This document shows, piece by piece, positions 35,817 through 47,102 of a DNA stretch of 64,000 nt. The first letter of the stretch is position 1; every line of letters begins with the position of its first letter. The notes beneath the pieces were generated by a model, which made no database searches, was not told the origin of the DNA, and worked only from the letters and a program-made list of their open reading frames with translations. Source of the DNA: Trebouxia sp. TZW2008. Taxonomy: Eukaryota; Chlorophyta; Trebouxiophyceae; Trebouxiales; Trebouxiaceae. Made by a program: the position numbers and the translations under genes. The stretch is from the NCBI GenBank assembly GCA_002118135.1, contig BDIU01000097.1, forward strand, positions 1 to 64,000. Reading direction: 5' to 3'.

Positions 35817-36537
35817 ATGCCTGCATTGGCAGTTTCAGTAAATGGTGCGATTGCGGGCATCCTCTGTTTCTGCGATGCCATTCCTGTCGATGTCAACTTT
35901 TCCTGTGGCTTGCAGTCAGCAAGTCTCAGCAAGAACAAGAAAGTTTAGCAAAGCGCCTGTCTCGAGAGATCTGTCAAGCTTTCCCCAAAGATGAGGCGGT
36001 AGGGCAATGACGCTAATTAGTGAAGCGACTCTCGTTTGCAATGCCTGCTCAGCTTGCTGAACACTGCCTTGCAGAAAATGCTGGTCACTATCAGGCACGA
36101 CCCCACTTTGGTTTTCGGGGGCAATACGCAGCCAGCTGCGCTGGCGCAGCTCTACTATGCAGCTGGAGGTCAGCTTGGCAGTGCCTGTTGCACACGCCTT
36201 CAGAAATTCTTGATCACGCCAAGCGCTTTGCAGGCTTTGGCCACGACATTCACCTGAAACTAACAAAGCTCATTCAAGCTATACTACAAGAGGATCTTGG
36301 GGTTGACCCTGGCAGATGTCACTGTGTGGTAAGCTACCATCAGTGTTAACGCCCCATGCCATATTTGCATGTGGCATTCAAGATCATGCTGCATCTGGGG
36401 CTGAAACTTGCAAAGCATCATGGCGTCATGTATGTCTAATGTGCTTTGACGGGTACTGCTTTCTGCAGTTTCAAGAGCAGCTGCACGCTAATTGGGGCTG
36501 CGGTGGCAATGTTCTTGCTAATATGAAGGCAAAATGA
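35817..36537 (+). CDS. MIF: Macrophage migration inhibitory factor / tautomerase family protein
   Basis: Small trimeric tautomerase-fold protein. Five exons, 35817..35844, 35916..35998, 36075..36168, 36234..36328 and 36469..36537, join in frame to 122 residues. It starts MPALAVSVNV, so after Met removal the catalytic Pro-1 is available. The family pattern follows: helix SLAKRLSREICQAF, strand KMLVTIRHDPTLVFGGNT, PAALAQLYYAAGG, second helix HLKLTKLIQAILQEDLGVD, and the C-terminal HANWGCGGNVLA, which matches the usual NWG.NG segment. The animal CALC redox motif is replaced by PAAL, as in plant MIF/MDL proteins. Introns are only 65-140 bases. The gene is easily missed because no single frame is longer than about 70 codons. 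It lies just downstream of ODA1 on the same strand. Confidence 0.9.
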
Positions 36538-38149
36538 TACCCTCAGCTGCCAGCAGCAACATCTCTTGAAAGCTCACTTGGGAACTGCTGAACATCAAGG
36601 CGCTGACTATTCTCCATGTGCAATACACACATAACATGACAGCCTCATGCAAGAGAGCGAAGATGGTGCTGTGTGGCCTCAAAATCAGCCATTGATTGCA
36701 AACTATGAGCACAGGAAACTAGTCAGTACTCTTCGTACAGCAAGCACACCCCTGACGCTTCATTTGGTCAATGATGTATAGGCATTGATACTCCATTCTG
36801 AGCAAGCACGCTTGTTTCACAGATGGTCAGACTGTCTGTTCAGATTGCTGTTGAGGGTAGTCACAAAATTTCAGCTTGGTCTCATCGTGGCAGTTGCCCC
36901 ACAGATGTAGCTTACGGTCCAGGCTGACTGATTGTGATTTCTCGCTAGCTTAATAGTTACAGAGAGCGACTGCGTACCCTCTATGGATTATGTCTTTGAT
37001 CAGGCAATTTGATTGCTAGACTATAGTCTAGCCCGGACTCAACTGTTGTGTCGTTTGGTGTTGCATAGCAAATGTCAGGAAAGCATCAAGCTAAATGGAC
37101 AAGGGCCACAATGACACACTGGCACATGCCGGGTGGACTGAGACCTTGCATGTAGAGCCAGCCATCATACTGTACAGTATGACGGCTGTTAATGTAAACT
37201 TTCGTGTAATGCAGGTGGTCGTCACATCGCTTGCAGCTTTTGCACACCTTCCGTGCGCAAGACTTTGGCACATTGGCAGCGTATTGCTTGTCATCAACAA
37301 GTCTGCCGCATTGCGGATAGGATTGGTAAAGAGATATACTTGCAGAAATGTGAAGCAGTTCAAATTGAAGTTTCTTAGTGCGGCTTGCTTCAGCAATTTG
37401 CACTCCTTCGAGAGGAACTAAGCTGTCCCTCTCGACAAAGGGTGCAGCACAAAGGAAACACTGCACACAAAAGTCCTGACAGCAACTGTGGTTTTGCGCT
37501 TTACATTCTGCTTCAGCACTTACTGAGACTGGAACTCTCTGCACTGAAAGACAAGCTGAAGTACGTTCAAGTCAGATCACCCTGCAACAAAAGAGTTTGA
37601 GATTGTTGATCAAGACATCAAGCGTCTAGATGTATCTGTGCTGATTTTACTCGCAGAGGTTCCTGTAGTGATGCACATTAGTATAGACTGGTATGTTTTC
37701 TCTCCTCAAAGCAAGCCTTTGAATGTATCTGGGCTGGGCGTGTCTTTCCAATGAGGCGGCGTGGTCTGCTCTACGCTTGGCCGACTCTGCATAAACAATC
37801 ACAGTGCTTGGCGTATTTATCAAAAGATTTGTATAACAATCATATGGCTTCGCTGTAGCCCAAATGTTGACAAAGCTTCTGTGCATCATTCGAAGCTGAG
37901 CACAATAGCTGGACATTCCGCATGAGCACATGTTGTTGCTGCAGCATCCAAGCTGATGAGTCTCTTGTGCAGCATTTGCTGCAGCGCAACTATTCATACC
38001 AATATCACGTATGCACAGGCCTTTGCTGCAATTTTGCACTATCAAAACTCTGCAGATTATTGTTGGAGCCATTGATTGCTGGTGTCAAAGGTATGACCTT
38101 GACCGTTGGCTGCTCTGGTTGTACCTAGCTGGGCCTTTTGAGCCTGTCT
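36538..38149. other. Intergenic region with a near-perfect palindrome
   Basis: There are open frames of 100-150 codons on both strands near 37090-37540, but they overlap each other and show no domain. CATACTGTACAGTATG (37166-37181) is a perfect 16-base palindrome inside a 26-base inverted repeat with one mismatched pair. No gene is called. Confidence 0.45.
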
Positions 38150-38226
38150 AGCATATGTGATGAATGAATGAATGAATGAATGAATGAATGAATGAATGAA
38201 TGAATGAACGAACGAACGAAAGAATG
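38118..38226 (+). mobile_element. Retroposon-like short repeat with (AATG)n tail, copy B
   Basis: TACCTAGCTGGGCCTTTTGA and GCCTGTCTAGCAT are followed by about 12 AATG units and four AACG units (to 38226). The microsatellite on the minus strand encodes a run of SFIH repeats that extends the last open frame of the GST-like gene. Confidence 0.65.
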
Positions 38227-40422
38227 ACCTTGCTGTTGTGCTGGGCACATGCTGCAACGATTTTGAGATCCTGAGGCCTCACCTTGACCTTTGCAGCATA
38301 CTTGGCTATGTTTGGGAAGTCACTGAAAGTGCCGCTGTTCCGCTCGACTGTGAGGATCACAGGAGCAAGGGCAACATCTGTAAAGCAGCACACCAATCTT
38401 GCTTGTTGATGTCATAACAGACAGAATACTGAGACCAGCACTTGCAGACTGCCACCAGGTGAGATGAGATGCAACGTCACAATACAACCTTTGACAAACA
38501 TTCATACATGCGAGCATGTGAGCACACTGGCCGTCAGAGCATGAGCGATATGAATATCTTTCTGGGAATTTGCACACTGCTGGCATATCCCAGCAACCTC
38601 ATCTTGTTGATATTGCGCAGCAAAATTGGCAAGTAGGCAAATGAATTGTTGCTTGCCTGCTAGAGTGAAATCTGATCCTGCAATGTATGGGCTGGACCCA
38701 AGATATTCCTCCCAGTAGTTCAGCTCCTTCTTCAGATCCTCCACCTTACTCTGAACTTCTTCCTTGGATGCTTGCTGCCTCTGTTCAGCAGACATGACAT
38801 AGCTTAGTCATGACATGCAAACTCGGCAGCCAAAGGCAACAGCAACCAGCGCTTTCTGAAAACCAGTTGCGTGTTCAGCAAACATGACGTAGCTTAGTCC
38901 TGGTATATGATTCTGACAGCAAGAAAACAATGGCATGGAGTGCCAAGCTGCAGTTGAAAATGACACTTGCACAATGAAGTGGCAGAGCAGATGACCATTA
39001 ATTGTGACATGCTTCTTGACTTTGTCTTAGTCAGCGTCCTGTGCAAGTAGTCATTGTGTCATTGTGACACGCTTGTTGACTTACTAAGGCCTTAGTCAGT
39101 GCGCTGTGAATGCAATGCCTTGATCAGCACACCTTCTAGCAAAGCATTGTTGTAACACAGGAAATTTGAGGTGTAAAGCATGCCACTGCGACGGGTCCAA
39201 TTCATTGCTGGAGTTGGCGATATAGACTGAGCATGCAATGGCGTTGCTGTCACACAGGATGTTCAAGGTGTAAAGCATGCTACCAAAATGGCTCCAGTTC
39301 ACTGCTGCAGTCGGCAATTCAGTAATCTCTTGATACGAAAACACGTGCTATAATGAAGTTCCAGACTCCGTATGTAAGGACAATGCAACTGGGAACCAAG
39401 CACTGCATTCTGACTAGTGTTCATTCTGAATACGGACAACTCAATGTAAGGACATGTTTCTTGGTGACCACCGCAATTGGTATACAGAGATGTTACTGTA
39501 CAGGCTGAGCATGCAGATGTTGAATGTGTGACATTGCTTAGACAGATGAAAGGCACATGACACTGCGTAAGGAGCTTGTTCTTGGGTGAAAGGAAGCAGA
39601 TCTGTCAGAAAGCTGGTCGATGCAGGCCACAAGGATTTACCTGAGCAAGTAAAACCCCTCTCACAGCTGCTTGAATGTTGTTGACCTCATGCAGTCTCTG
39701 CAGGACCTGCATTATCAGGGAGCTTGGTGGCTGGAACTGTGATGATAGCATGCAATCGGTTTTCGTTCTTTTCATACAATAGGTCTCTACATAATTTGTA
39801 ATAGCTTGCAGACCAATGTGGCATGCAACAGAGTTGTCTAGTAGCCACGTGTATCAGCAGCTGAAGGGCATGCATTTTAGATAGTGTAAGCTATACATGC
39901 AAGTAACAAACATGTTCTAGAGTAACCTCAGTAGGGGCAGGTTGGCATGTACTTTCTGAAGTCTGGTACAACGATTTAGGCGCACCTGACGAATACGAAG
40001 ACGAAGGCAGCCTGAGTCAGTGAGTTACAAACCTGTGGTTTGAGCCCATGAAGCGATGGGTCAGGATATGCCTGATCCAGATACTGGATGGCAGCTAGCG
40101 ACTCGTTTACGATCACGTTGCCATCTTTGAAGGCGGGAACCTGGCCTCGCGGATTGATGGCAAGGACTTCCGGCGATTTGTGCTCCTCTGCAAAGGTATG
40201 CGAGATGTGCTACCTTTCAATGCGATTGATGCATGCCCATGTCGACATGAACCGGCAGTCAGCTGGACTCAGGGAATCGAATCCAGCAACAGGCTTGCGT
40301 GACTTACTCTTGGAAAACTCGATCAGCCGAGAGTCGTATTTCAGATTCTTTTCCGCCAGAACCACCTGCACTCGCCAGCAAGGCCCTGATCCAGAGCCCC
40401 AGATGAGTGTTCGGCTCGCCAT
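38150..40422 (-). CDS. Glutathione S-transferase-like protein
   Basis: Cytosolic GST fold. Exons (minus strand): 40308..40422 (MASRTLIWGSGSGPCWRVQV...), 40033..40187 (KSPEVLAINPRGQVPAFKDG...), 39641..39706 (VLQRLHEVNNIQAAVRGV), 38657..38780 (KVEDLKKELNYWEEYL...) and 38283..38377 (VALAPVILTVERNSG). All phases match. The thioredoxin-like N-domain has SGP.WRV near the catalytic position and the cis-Pro segment RGQVPAF with the DGNVIVNES glutathione gamma-Glu contact. The C-domain has AGSDFTLADVALAPV, a strong GST hallmark. The intron after 38657 uses a GC donor (GCAG|gcaagc). The 3' end is uncertain: the last exon either splices at 38282 or reads through the (AATG)n tract to a stop at 38148-38150. 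MITE copy 4 lies in the third intron. Confidence 0.85.
39320..39498 (-). mobile_element. MITE copy 4 (reverse orientation)
   Basis: The right end TGTTACTG then TA (39499-39500) and internal AACCAAGCACTGCATTCTGA and CAATGTAAGGACA match the reverse complement of copy 1. The left end CAGTAATCTCTTGATACG (39320) is diverged. It lies in an intron of the GST-like gene. Confidence 0.65.
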
Positions 40423-41214
40423 GTTAGAACTGCGGTGGTGGCAACAACTACCAGACTCACGCGATGCTGGACAGGCGCTGTGAAGTCGAAATGTAGCGCT
40501 CGTGTGCGCTCAAGTCAAAGCGCACGAGCTGGCGCACGAGAGGACTACGTTATGCGTTTCGTGTGGTTCAGCTAATGAGTCATGGTTGCTTGACAATGTG
40601 CCAAAAATTGTCAGCCTCGATTCTGGTCACCTGTTGTCACAACTATTGTGATAGCCTCTCCACTCTCTCGAAAGTCATGCACTGACGGTGACCTGCACTT
40701 GGTTTGCGAATAGCTGCCTTTGAAAGCACGAAAATGGAAGGCGGTATCGTTCTCTGTCATGTCTGTTATCAGGACACTGCACCAACCCTTTCAACTTAAT
40801 ATGATGTGCCTGCCGTTATGAGTTGATGCTCGAAAGTCATGGGGAAGGTGTGGTGTGTCATTGTACCGTACATGCGGTAGCTTACGCCGTAGTAGTCGAT
40901 GCGAGAGCAGCTCTTACTGTTGTCGCGCAGACCACCTTACGCTCGTCCGTTTTTGCCCTCTGTCAGACGTTTAGATAACTGCTGCTGTTACGGTGATTTT
41001 TGCTGCTATCATCCACTGCATCGCTACACTTCCAGATCTGTCATTATTGCCACTTGACTTGACTTTGGGACGTTCTCGTCCCGCTGTACGCGATGCCATC
41101 TCAAGCGCCCGTCAAAGCATATCGAGTCAGCGATCAGTTGTACCGACTCAAGGGCTCCGGCGGACGTCTGCCCTATGAGCAGCAGCTCGGAGCTAGGCAG
41201 TTGATCATGCCTCT
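40423..41214. promoter_or_regulatory. Divergent promoter region (GST-like / 7TM gene)
   Basis: 792 bases between two divergent start codons. A 41-codon open frame beginning at ATG 41093 (MPSQAPVKAYRVSDQLYRLK) ends at 41218, overlapping the chosen 7TM start in another frame. It could be an upstream ORF or an unspliced 5' coding part. No other feature is seen. Confidence 0.45.
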
Positions 41215-44200
41215 ATGACCCCTGTCACTGTCGTGAGAGGCTTTACTTATGGTATTATAGGCGTCTCAGGTGAGCACTTGGTGTATTGCGTACAGTACTG
41301 TTCTTGGGAGACACAAATTCCAATCTATTCGGGTTGTGCAGGTCTCATTTTCCTATATTGCTGCATAGCGGCGCTCACAGTTGTTCCCTGGCGCAAATCA
41401 AAGCGTGAATCATATGCTTTCAAGTCCTTCAATCACTACTGGCATGCAAGGGCGCTGCTGCTGTTTGTTGGCGGCCTCTGGGTGGTGAGCTTCTTTCACC
41501 CTCTTGACTGTCTGCTGTCAGTCCGCATGCCAAGCAAGCTGTTGTTACTTGCATGCAAGTGCAAATGCCTGTGCACACCAAGCTTGTGTGACACAGAGCT
41601 CAAACATATTCTGCAGCTGACCTCCCTGAGCAAGCCGTCATTGTGTCTTGCAAATGCAAGTGCCCATGCATAACAAGCTTGTTTGCCGCACAGCTAGTAC
41701 AGATCCTGCAGCTAGCCTCCCTAACCATCCTGCTGTTGTGTCATGCAAACATAAGTGCACATGCATCACAAGCTTGTTTGCCACACAGCTAGTACAGATC
41801 CTGCAGCTAGCCTCCCTCATTAACCTGTTGTTGTCTGCTGCAAATGCGAGTGCCCATACACCTTAAGCGTGTTTGTGCTGCAGCTGGAACTGATTTTCAA
41901 AGTAGACTCCCTATGCACACCCAACTCTGTAATCCTGCAACAGCGCCCCAACATTATAACCTGTTGATGTTTCAACTGCAAACGCTAGTGCCCATCCACA
42001 CTAAGCTTGCGTGTGCTTTAGTTGACGCAGATCCTACGACTACATTCACTGTGGAAACCCAATTGCGTGACCATACAACACTGCCTCAATATCATAAGCT
42101 GTTCATGTCTAAATGCAAATGCAACTGCTCATACATACTAAGCTTGTTTGTGCTGCAGTTGGTACAGATTCTGCGACTAGACTCTCTATGGACACCCAAC
42201 TCTGTAATTTTGCAACGGCGACCCAATATCACAAGCTGGTCCCGGCATGGCTTGTTATGCCGCTTGTACCTTACGCTGTCCATGGGCACCTTGCAGCCGC
42301 TGTTTTTGCTGCTGACCCTGATGTTGTGTCAAGGCACCCTCAGGTAAGACACTGTATGCCGCCTGAGTTTCACAGCACAGACCATGTCATGACAAGAGTA
42401 GCTGGACCTGAGACCTTTATCACAAGCTGACCCCAGCATGGTCTGCTTTGCTGCTTGTACCTTACACTGTCCGTGGGCGCTTCGTCATTGCTCTTTTTGC
42501 TGCGGACCCTGATGTCGTGTCAAGGAATCCTCAGGTAAGACATACACTGTATGCTGTCTGACTGTCACAGCACAGACCATGTCATGACAAGATTAGCTAG
42601 ACCCAAAATCTTTATCACAAGCTGGTCCCAGCATGACCTGCTTTGCCGCTTGTACCTTACATTGTCCATGGGCACCTTGCAGCCGTTCTTGTTACTGCTG
42701 ACCTTGATGTTGTGGCAAGGCACTCTCAGGTAAGACGTACAATGTATGCTGTCTGACTGTCAAAGCACAGACCATGCCATCACGAAAGCAACTTGACTCA
42801 ACACCTTGAGCAGCACATCTCATGCTGCAGAGCCTTTGCTACTGTGCTATGCCTGTCAGTAGCGTCGCACACAGACGTTGAAGCAAAGGGCGCTTGCATC
42901 ATACAGAGCTAATCACAACATGGCGCACTATTGTTGCATGCATCGGTAAAAGGAGTAACATGCATCAGGTGCTGTGCACAATCAATTTGCATTGCTGCTT
43001 CACAGCAAACAGTGGACTCAGCCACAGCACGGGCTCTACAACTGGCAATGCATTGCATCATGCAGCTGCAAACTTGCACGTGCGCAAAAGTAATTGGGTT
43101 TGCTTCCATCTTAGTAACTATGAGAAGCTTCATGAGCTGTCAACAAAAAAGGACTCATCAGGGTCATTCACATGTTGTCATGAAGCAGAAACGCTGTACA
43201 GCTGTCATGTCATGGTGCAATAAACAACTGAGCGGCCAAGGGATGTCTGGCATGTTTGCTACAAAGTGCAACTTGCGTAAATTGCTGTGCGCAATCTCAC
43301 ACACAAAGTTGCAAAGTGCAAAATCTGATAGGGCATACATTCATGTCACCACATCAATGTGCCAGCTCACGCAGTATCAGCTCATTGAGTGTCTAAATGC
43401 TGATCTACAGCTTTTGAATTTTGCAGTCGAGCCAAGAAGCACAGGCGCTGCATACCGAACGTCAAGGCAGTCACTCTAGCGTGTTTCTGGACCCTGCCCA
43501 TACTTCTACTTCAGAGTGTTGTGGCATGGATCAGCATCTTCTTCGACGGGGACAGATGGGAGCGCCAGATGCACAGCTTCCTGCACTTCTTCTTTGCAAC
43601 CTTTGAGTTTGGCAATGCCTACTCTTGTGGATCTCAGTATGCAGACCAGTGAGTCTTCCTCATGTCTTTGCACACCTGATCTTTACCATGAGCATAGCAT
43701 AACTATGATTGCAGCGATTGTTGACCTACTACACCGATCCTCTGACCGTAGCTATATTGAATTTAGCACTCCTTCCTACATATCTACATGATTGCATGTG
43801 TGTTGTGTCCAGCTGCATAAGGTACGACAGAAAACAGTGCAATGCATCGCAACGCAACCATCTGCCCTGCTACAAAAGTGCTTGCAGATGTTTAGAAACA
43901 TTGTCCACTGGCTGATGGGCAGGCTTGTTACTGTTTGTGGTTTTCTGACTGTTATGCTTGCAGGTGTGCTCTGTGCATCTTCCCAGCAATTGCGGACACT
44001 GTATCTGTGATCTTCATCACTCTGTATTTTGCGGCTATGTGGGGCCACCGTCAGCAGGATGAAAACTGCAGCTTGCTTTGACTTTGCTACTGATGTGCAC
44101 ATTTTGTGGTTGCTGACCATTGCATGTGCTGCAGGTGTGCTCTGTGCATCTTCCTAGCAATTGCGGCCATATTGTCCGTGATCTTCACTACTCTGTATCT

Positions 44201-45778
44201 TGTGCCTTTGTGGGGCCACTACCAGCAGGATGAAGGTTGCAGCTTGTTTGACCCTGACTTCTCGAGTCGACCTTGACTTCTCAAGGTCGACTTGACCTTG
44301 ACTTTCAATTCCAGTGTTCCTTGATATTGACTTTTACTTGCAATTCAGGTGTGCTCTGTGCATCTTCCCAGCAGTTGCGGACATTGTGTCTGTGATCTTC
44401 ACCACCTTGTATCTTGCGGCTCTGTGGGCCACTACCAGTAGGATGAAGATTGCAGCCATCAACAGGAGGATCAAGCGCCGCCTCATCATGTTCCAGTATG
44501 TGACAGTTGCAGGTGTGTTTCCCCAAGGCCTATGTGCCTTTCTCTGACAGGGACCCAGTCGTTGACTATGTTGCATGCAATGCAGCTGCATGCTCTTCTT
44601 ACGCACAATACTGTTGCCTGCTTGGGCTGACACTGACTGAAACTCAGATGCCCTTGCCCATGCTGCAGACAATACTGATTTTCCTGATGAAGTGTGATGC
44701 AAAACGGTTTAACAGCTTACTGAGGTCAAGCGCGTCTGCAGCTGAGGTCACTCTGAGCTGTGCTGTGCTGAGCATTGTCAAATGACGCTGTTGCATCTAT
44801 AAACTTTCGTGTAGCACACCAAAATCAGCATGTACAAGAGGTTTGTGCTTCTTGTGCATGTGCTGCTGCAGCTTTGGCTGCAGGCAAAGCGCTGCGCACA
44901 GGTACACTGATTTCCACCCCTTACCACTGCACCTCCCACATGCTGTGGGTCATACATTTTGCCACTATCTTGCTGCTGGCATCCTTCACTAGACGCAGCC
45001 ATGAGAAACTTGTGATCACAAAGCCTGTGCTGTTGCAGCTTTGGTGGCAGGTGAAGCGCTGCGCACTTGTACATTGGTGTCCACCCCTTACCATTGGACC
45101 TTCCAGATGCTGTGGGTGATGTACTGGCTCACCATTTGTCTGCTGGTGACCTTTACCACTTGGCTACTAGTCGTGCAGCCGGTGAGAAGTGCCAAACGCG
45201 CAGCCAAGGTGAGATGCATGAAACAAACCCTGTGCTGTGCATGCTGCCCTGATTGGAAGTGTGTGTGGCTGCTGGTCGTGCAGCCGGCGAAAGCAAGCAT
45301 GCAGCCCAGGTGAGACTTACAGGATTCAACAGTCATATAACAACGAATCATTTAGCTGAGTCTTCACAGAGGATATGCCGCTCCAACAATGGACCACTGT
45401 CATTGCTGCCGATTGACTACCTGCTACATGCAACTGGGCCCTTTCCTCAACATTGCCACATTGCTTGCATGATGCATGCTTCGAGAGGAATTTGCAAAGC
45501 AGCAGGAAATTGGACATGCATAAAATGGAGACACACACACATTTTGCTTGCAGGAACATGAGGCCTGGCTTGAAGAGCCTCAGGAACTAGCAACCTTTGA
45601 TGTCAGTAAGACGGACCCACTCTTAGAAGACACTAAAGACAGCAAAAACTCAGACTTGTCATCTGGTGACAAGTCAGTGAACGGTGGAACAGCAGGGTAC
45701 AAAGAGGGCAAACGGAGCATTGATGTGAATGATGAAAAGAAAGCTGCCCACAAGCTTGATAAGCTAAATGAAGTCTGA
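41215..45778 (+). CDS. Seven-membrane-span protein, family not recognised
   Basis: Seven exons join exactly in frame: 41215..41269, 41342..41484, 42159..42343, 43427..43648, 44349..44512, 45039..45208, 45554..45778. They give 387 residues. Hydrophobic spans in order: YGIIGVSGLIFLYCCIAALT; ARALLLFVGGLWV; LYLTLSMGTLQPLFLLLTLM; LACFWTLPILLLQSVVAWI; CALCIFPAVADIVSVIFTTL; FQYVTVAALVAGEAL; and FQMLWVMYWLTICLLVTF. Basic loops (PWRKSKRES, SRAKKHRR, NRRIKRR) suggest cytosolic sides, and a hydrophilic, acidic/lysine-rich tail (TDPLLEDTKDSKNSD) follows. The topology is GPCR-like, but I cannot name a family. The 5' end could extend upstream (see 41093). The largest intron arrays of decayed exon-edge copies flank exons 3, 5 and 6. 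Confidence 0.75.
41560..42158 (+). repeat. Acceptor-side copies of 7TM exon 3
   Basis: About five decayed copies of AAGCTTG(T)TTG...GCAG(C/T)T(A/G)GTACAGATCCTGC precede the true acceptor (42158), at roughly 41600, 41690, 41780, 41880 and 42010. Two adjacent copies (41690 and 41780) are nearly identical, indicating recent duplication. Confidence 0.75.
42425..42745 (+). repeat. Two donor-side copies of 7TM exon 3
   Basis: CTTGTACCTTAC..TGTCC to CTCAGGTAAGAC is repeated with donors at 42535 and 42730; the real donor is at 42344 (spacing 191 and 195 bp). The second copy is about 90 percent identical and still encodes an open LYLTLSMGTLQPFLLLL span, so accidental retention would duplicate a membrane helix. 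Confidence 0.82.
43958..44260 (+). repeat. Two acceptor-side copies of 7TM exon 5
   Basis: GCAGGTGTGCTCTGTGCATC at 43961 and 44132 precedes the real exon (44349..44512). Copies read CALCIFPAIADTVSVIFIT and CALCIFLAIAAILSVIFTT, each ending in a stop after about 40 codons. Acceptors are intact (171 and 214 bp spacing). Confidence 0.83.
44869..45315 (+). repeat. Copies flanking 7TM exon 6 on both sides
   Basis: An acceptor-side copy at 44870-44965 (CTTTGGCTGCAGGCAAAGCG; true exon starts 45039) and a donor-side copy at 45265-45315 (GGTCGTGCAGCCGGCGAAAG ending CAG|gtgaga). The true exon end is 45208. The donor copy lacks GT after CCG, which supports the longer exon end (RSAKRAAK). Confidence 0.75.
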
Positions 45779-46243
45779 AAATGCTGTCTGATATAGTATG
45801 CTTGGCATTTGTCTTGGCCCTTGTCATTGAGTATGAAGTCAGCAGCCTGAGTCAGCTTGCAACGGTCCATGATTGTCATGCGTTTGCGTATACTGCTGTG
45901 CTAGTTGATAGATAGCTTGCCTCCCTTGCTCACCAGGTGTTTCTGTGTTTGTCGTCCGATTTGTGTCATGCGAGAGCAAGCTTTGGTGGTTCACCCCTGC
46001 TCATTGACAGGTGAATTTAGATGGGCTCGAGAGCTTAAGACTTGAAATGATGACATCCGGCTGACCATGCAAAGACACCCGCGTTCAACAATTGCTTGTG
46101 TGCATGAGCTATTCCAATCGCGATCACAACACCAGACTTGCCATCAGCGCAGCAACAACACTGATCATCAATGCCGAACAGCCGTCACTCGCCAGACTAC
46201 TGAAGCAACCTGTACCAGAGAGGATGCCTCTATCCAAACTTTA
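45779..46243. other. Short intergenic region between convergent genes
   Basis: 3' flanks of the 7TM gene (+) and ATP10 (-). No RNA gene, repeat or coding exon is seen. Confidence 0.5.
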
Positions 46244-47058
46244 CTAGCTAGACTGCTGTTTTGGTGATTGTAAGAGCTTGTCTGCAGCTTGTATAAGGCT
46301 GTCAACTTCTGATGGCTCGGCTAAGCCACTGCCTTGCCATCGCACCAGGCCATTGCTGTCAAGCAAGAAAGCATACCTGCAGCAGCACTGTGCATTGAAC
46401 TTTTGCATCCAAAGACCTTTTGCCATTGCAAACGCCTTCTGCAGCAGCACTGCGCATTGAACAAATTGCACCAAAACACCTTCTGCCATCTCAAATGCCT
46501 TCTGTAGCAGCAATGTACATTGATTGAATTGCACCAAAACAACCATTCTGCCATGGTAAAAGCCTTCTGCAGGATTGTAGATGGTGCTCAATGATCATGA
46601 TGAGATATGCTTGACTGCCTTTCAGGCAAAGAGCTGAAGTGCCTTGCATGCAATAGCTCAAATGAGTAAGACATGTTGTCACATGTCGTCAGCATGGTGC
46701 TGCAGCCATGCTCACAAGTTTGTATGGACATGTGACACCATGGTCACATTGTATATGACTGCGACTGTATGGTGATATACACTCTGACTATGGAATCACC
46801 GTCATACATCGGTGTATGGTACCATACATATGCTTGATGTATAACTGTGACCATACACCTGAGAGAGGCATCACCTTTGCACACAGCTGGGGAATGAATG
46901 CAGATGCAGCTCCACACATTGTCTGTATTGCAAGCTGAGCTAAAGATAGCAACCATACCCAGTCAGCCTATTTGGCATTTCCAGAGCTTTCCTGACATCC
47001 GTCGTGTCCCCAAAATGAAATAGATAGTCTGTCTGCAGTTCTGTTGCTGCCTGTGTTG

Positions 47059-47102
<44 letters not shown>

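Noticed and set aside
37086..37544. Overlapping open frames of 100-150 codons on both strands
   Set aside because: Mutually antisense, Cys/His-rich by chance, with no conserved motif or splice-linked partner.
41093..41218. 41-codon ORF as first exon of the 7TM gene
   Set aside because: Its frame cannot be joined to exon 41215-41269 without an implausible short intron. Left as a possible upstream ORF.
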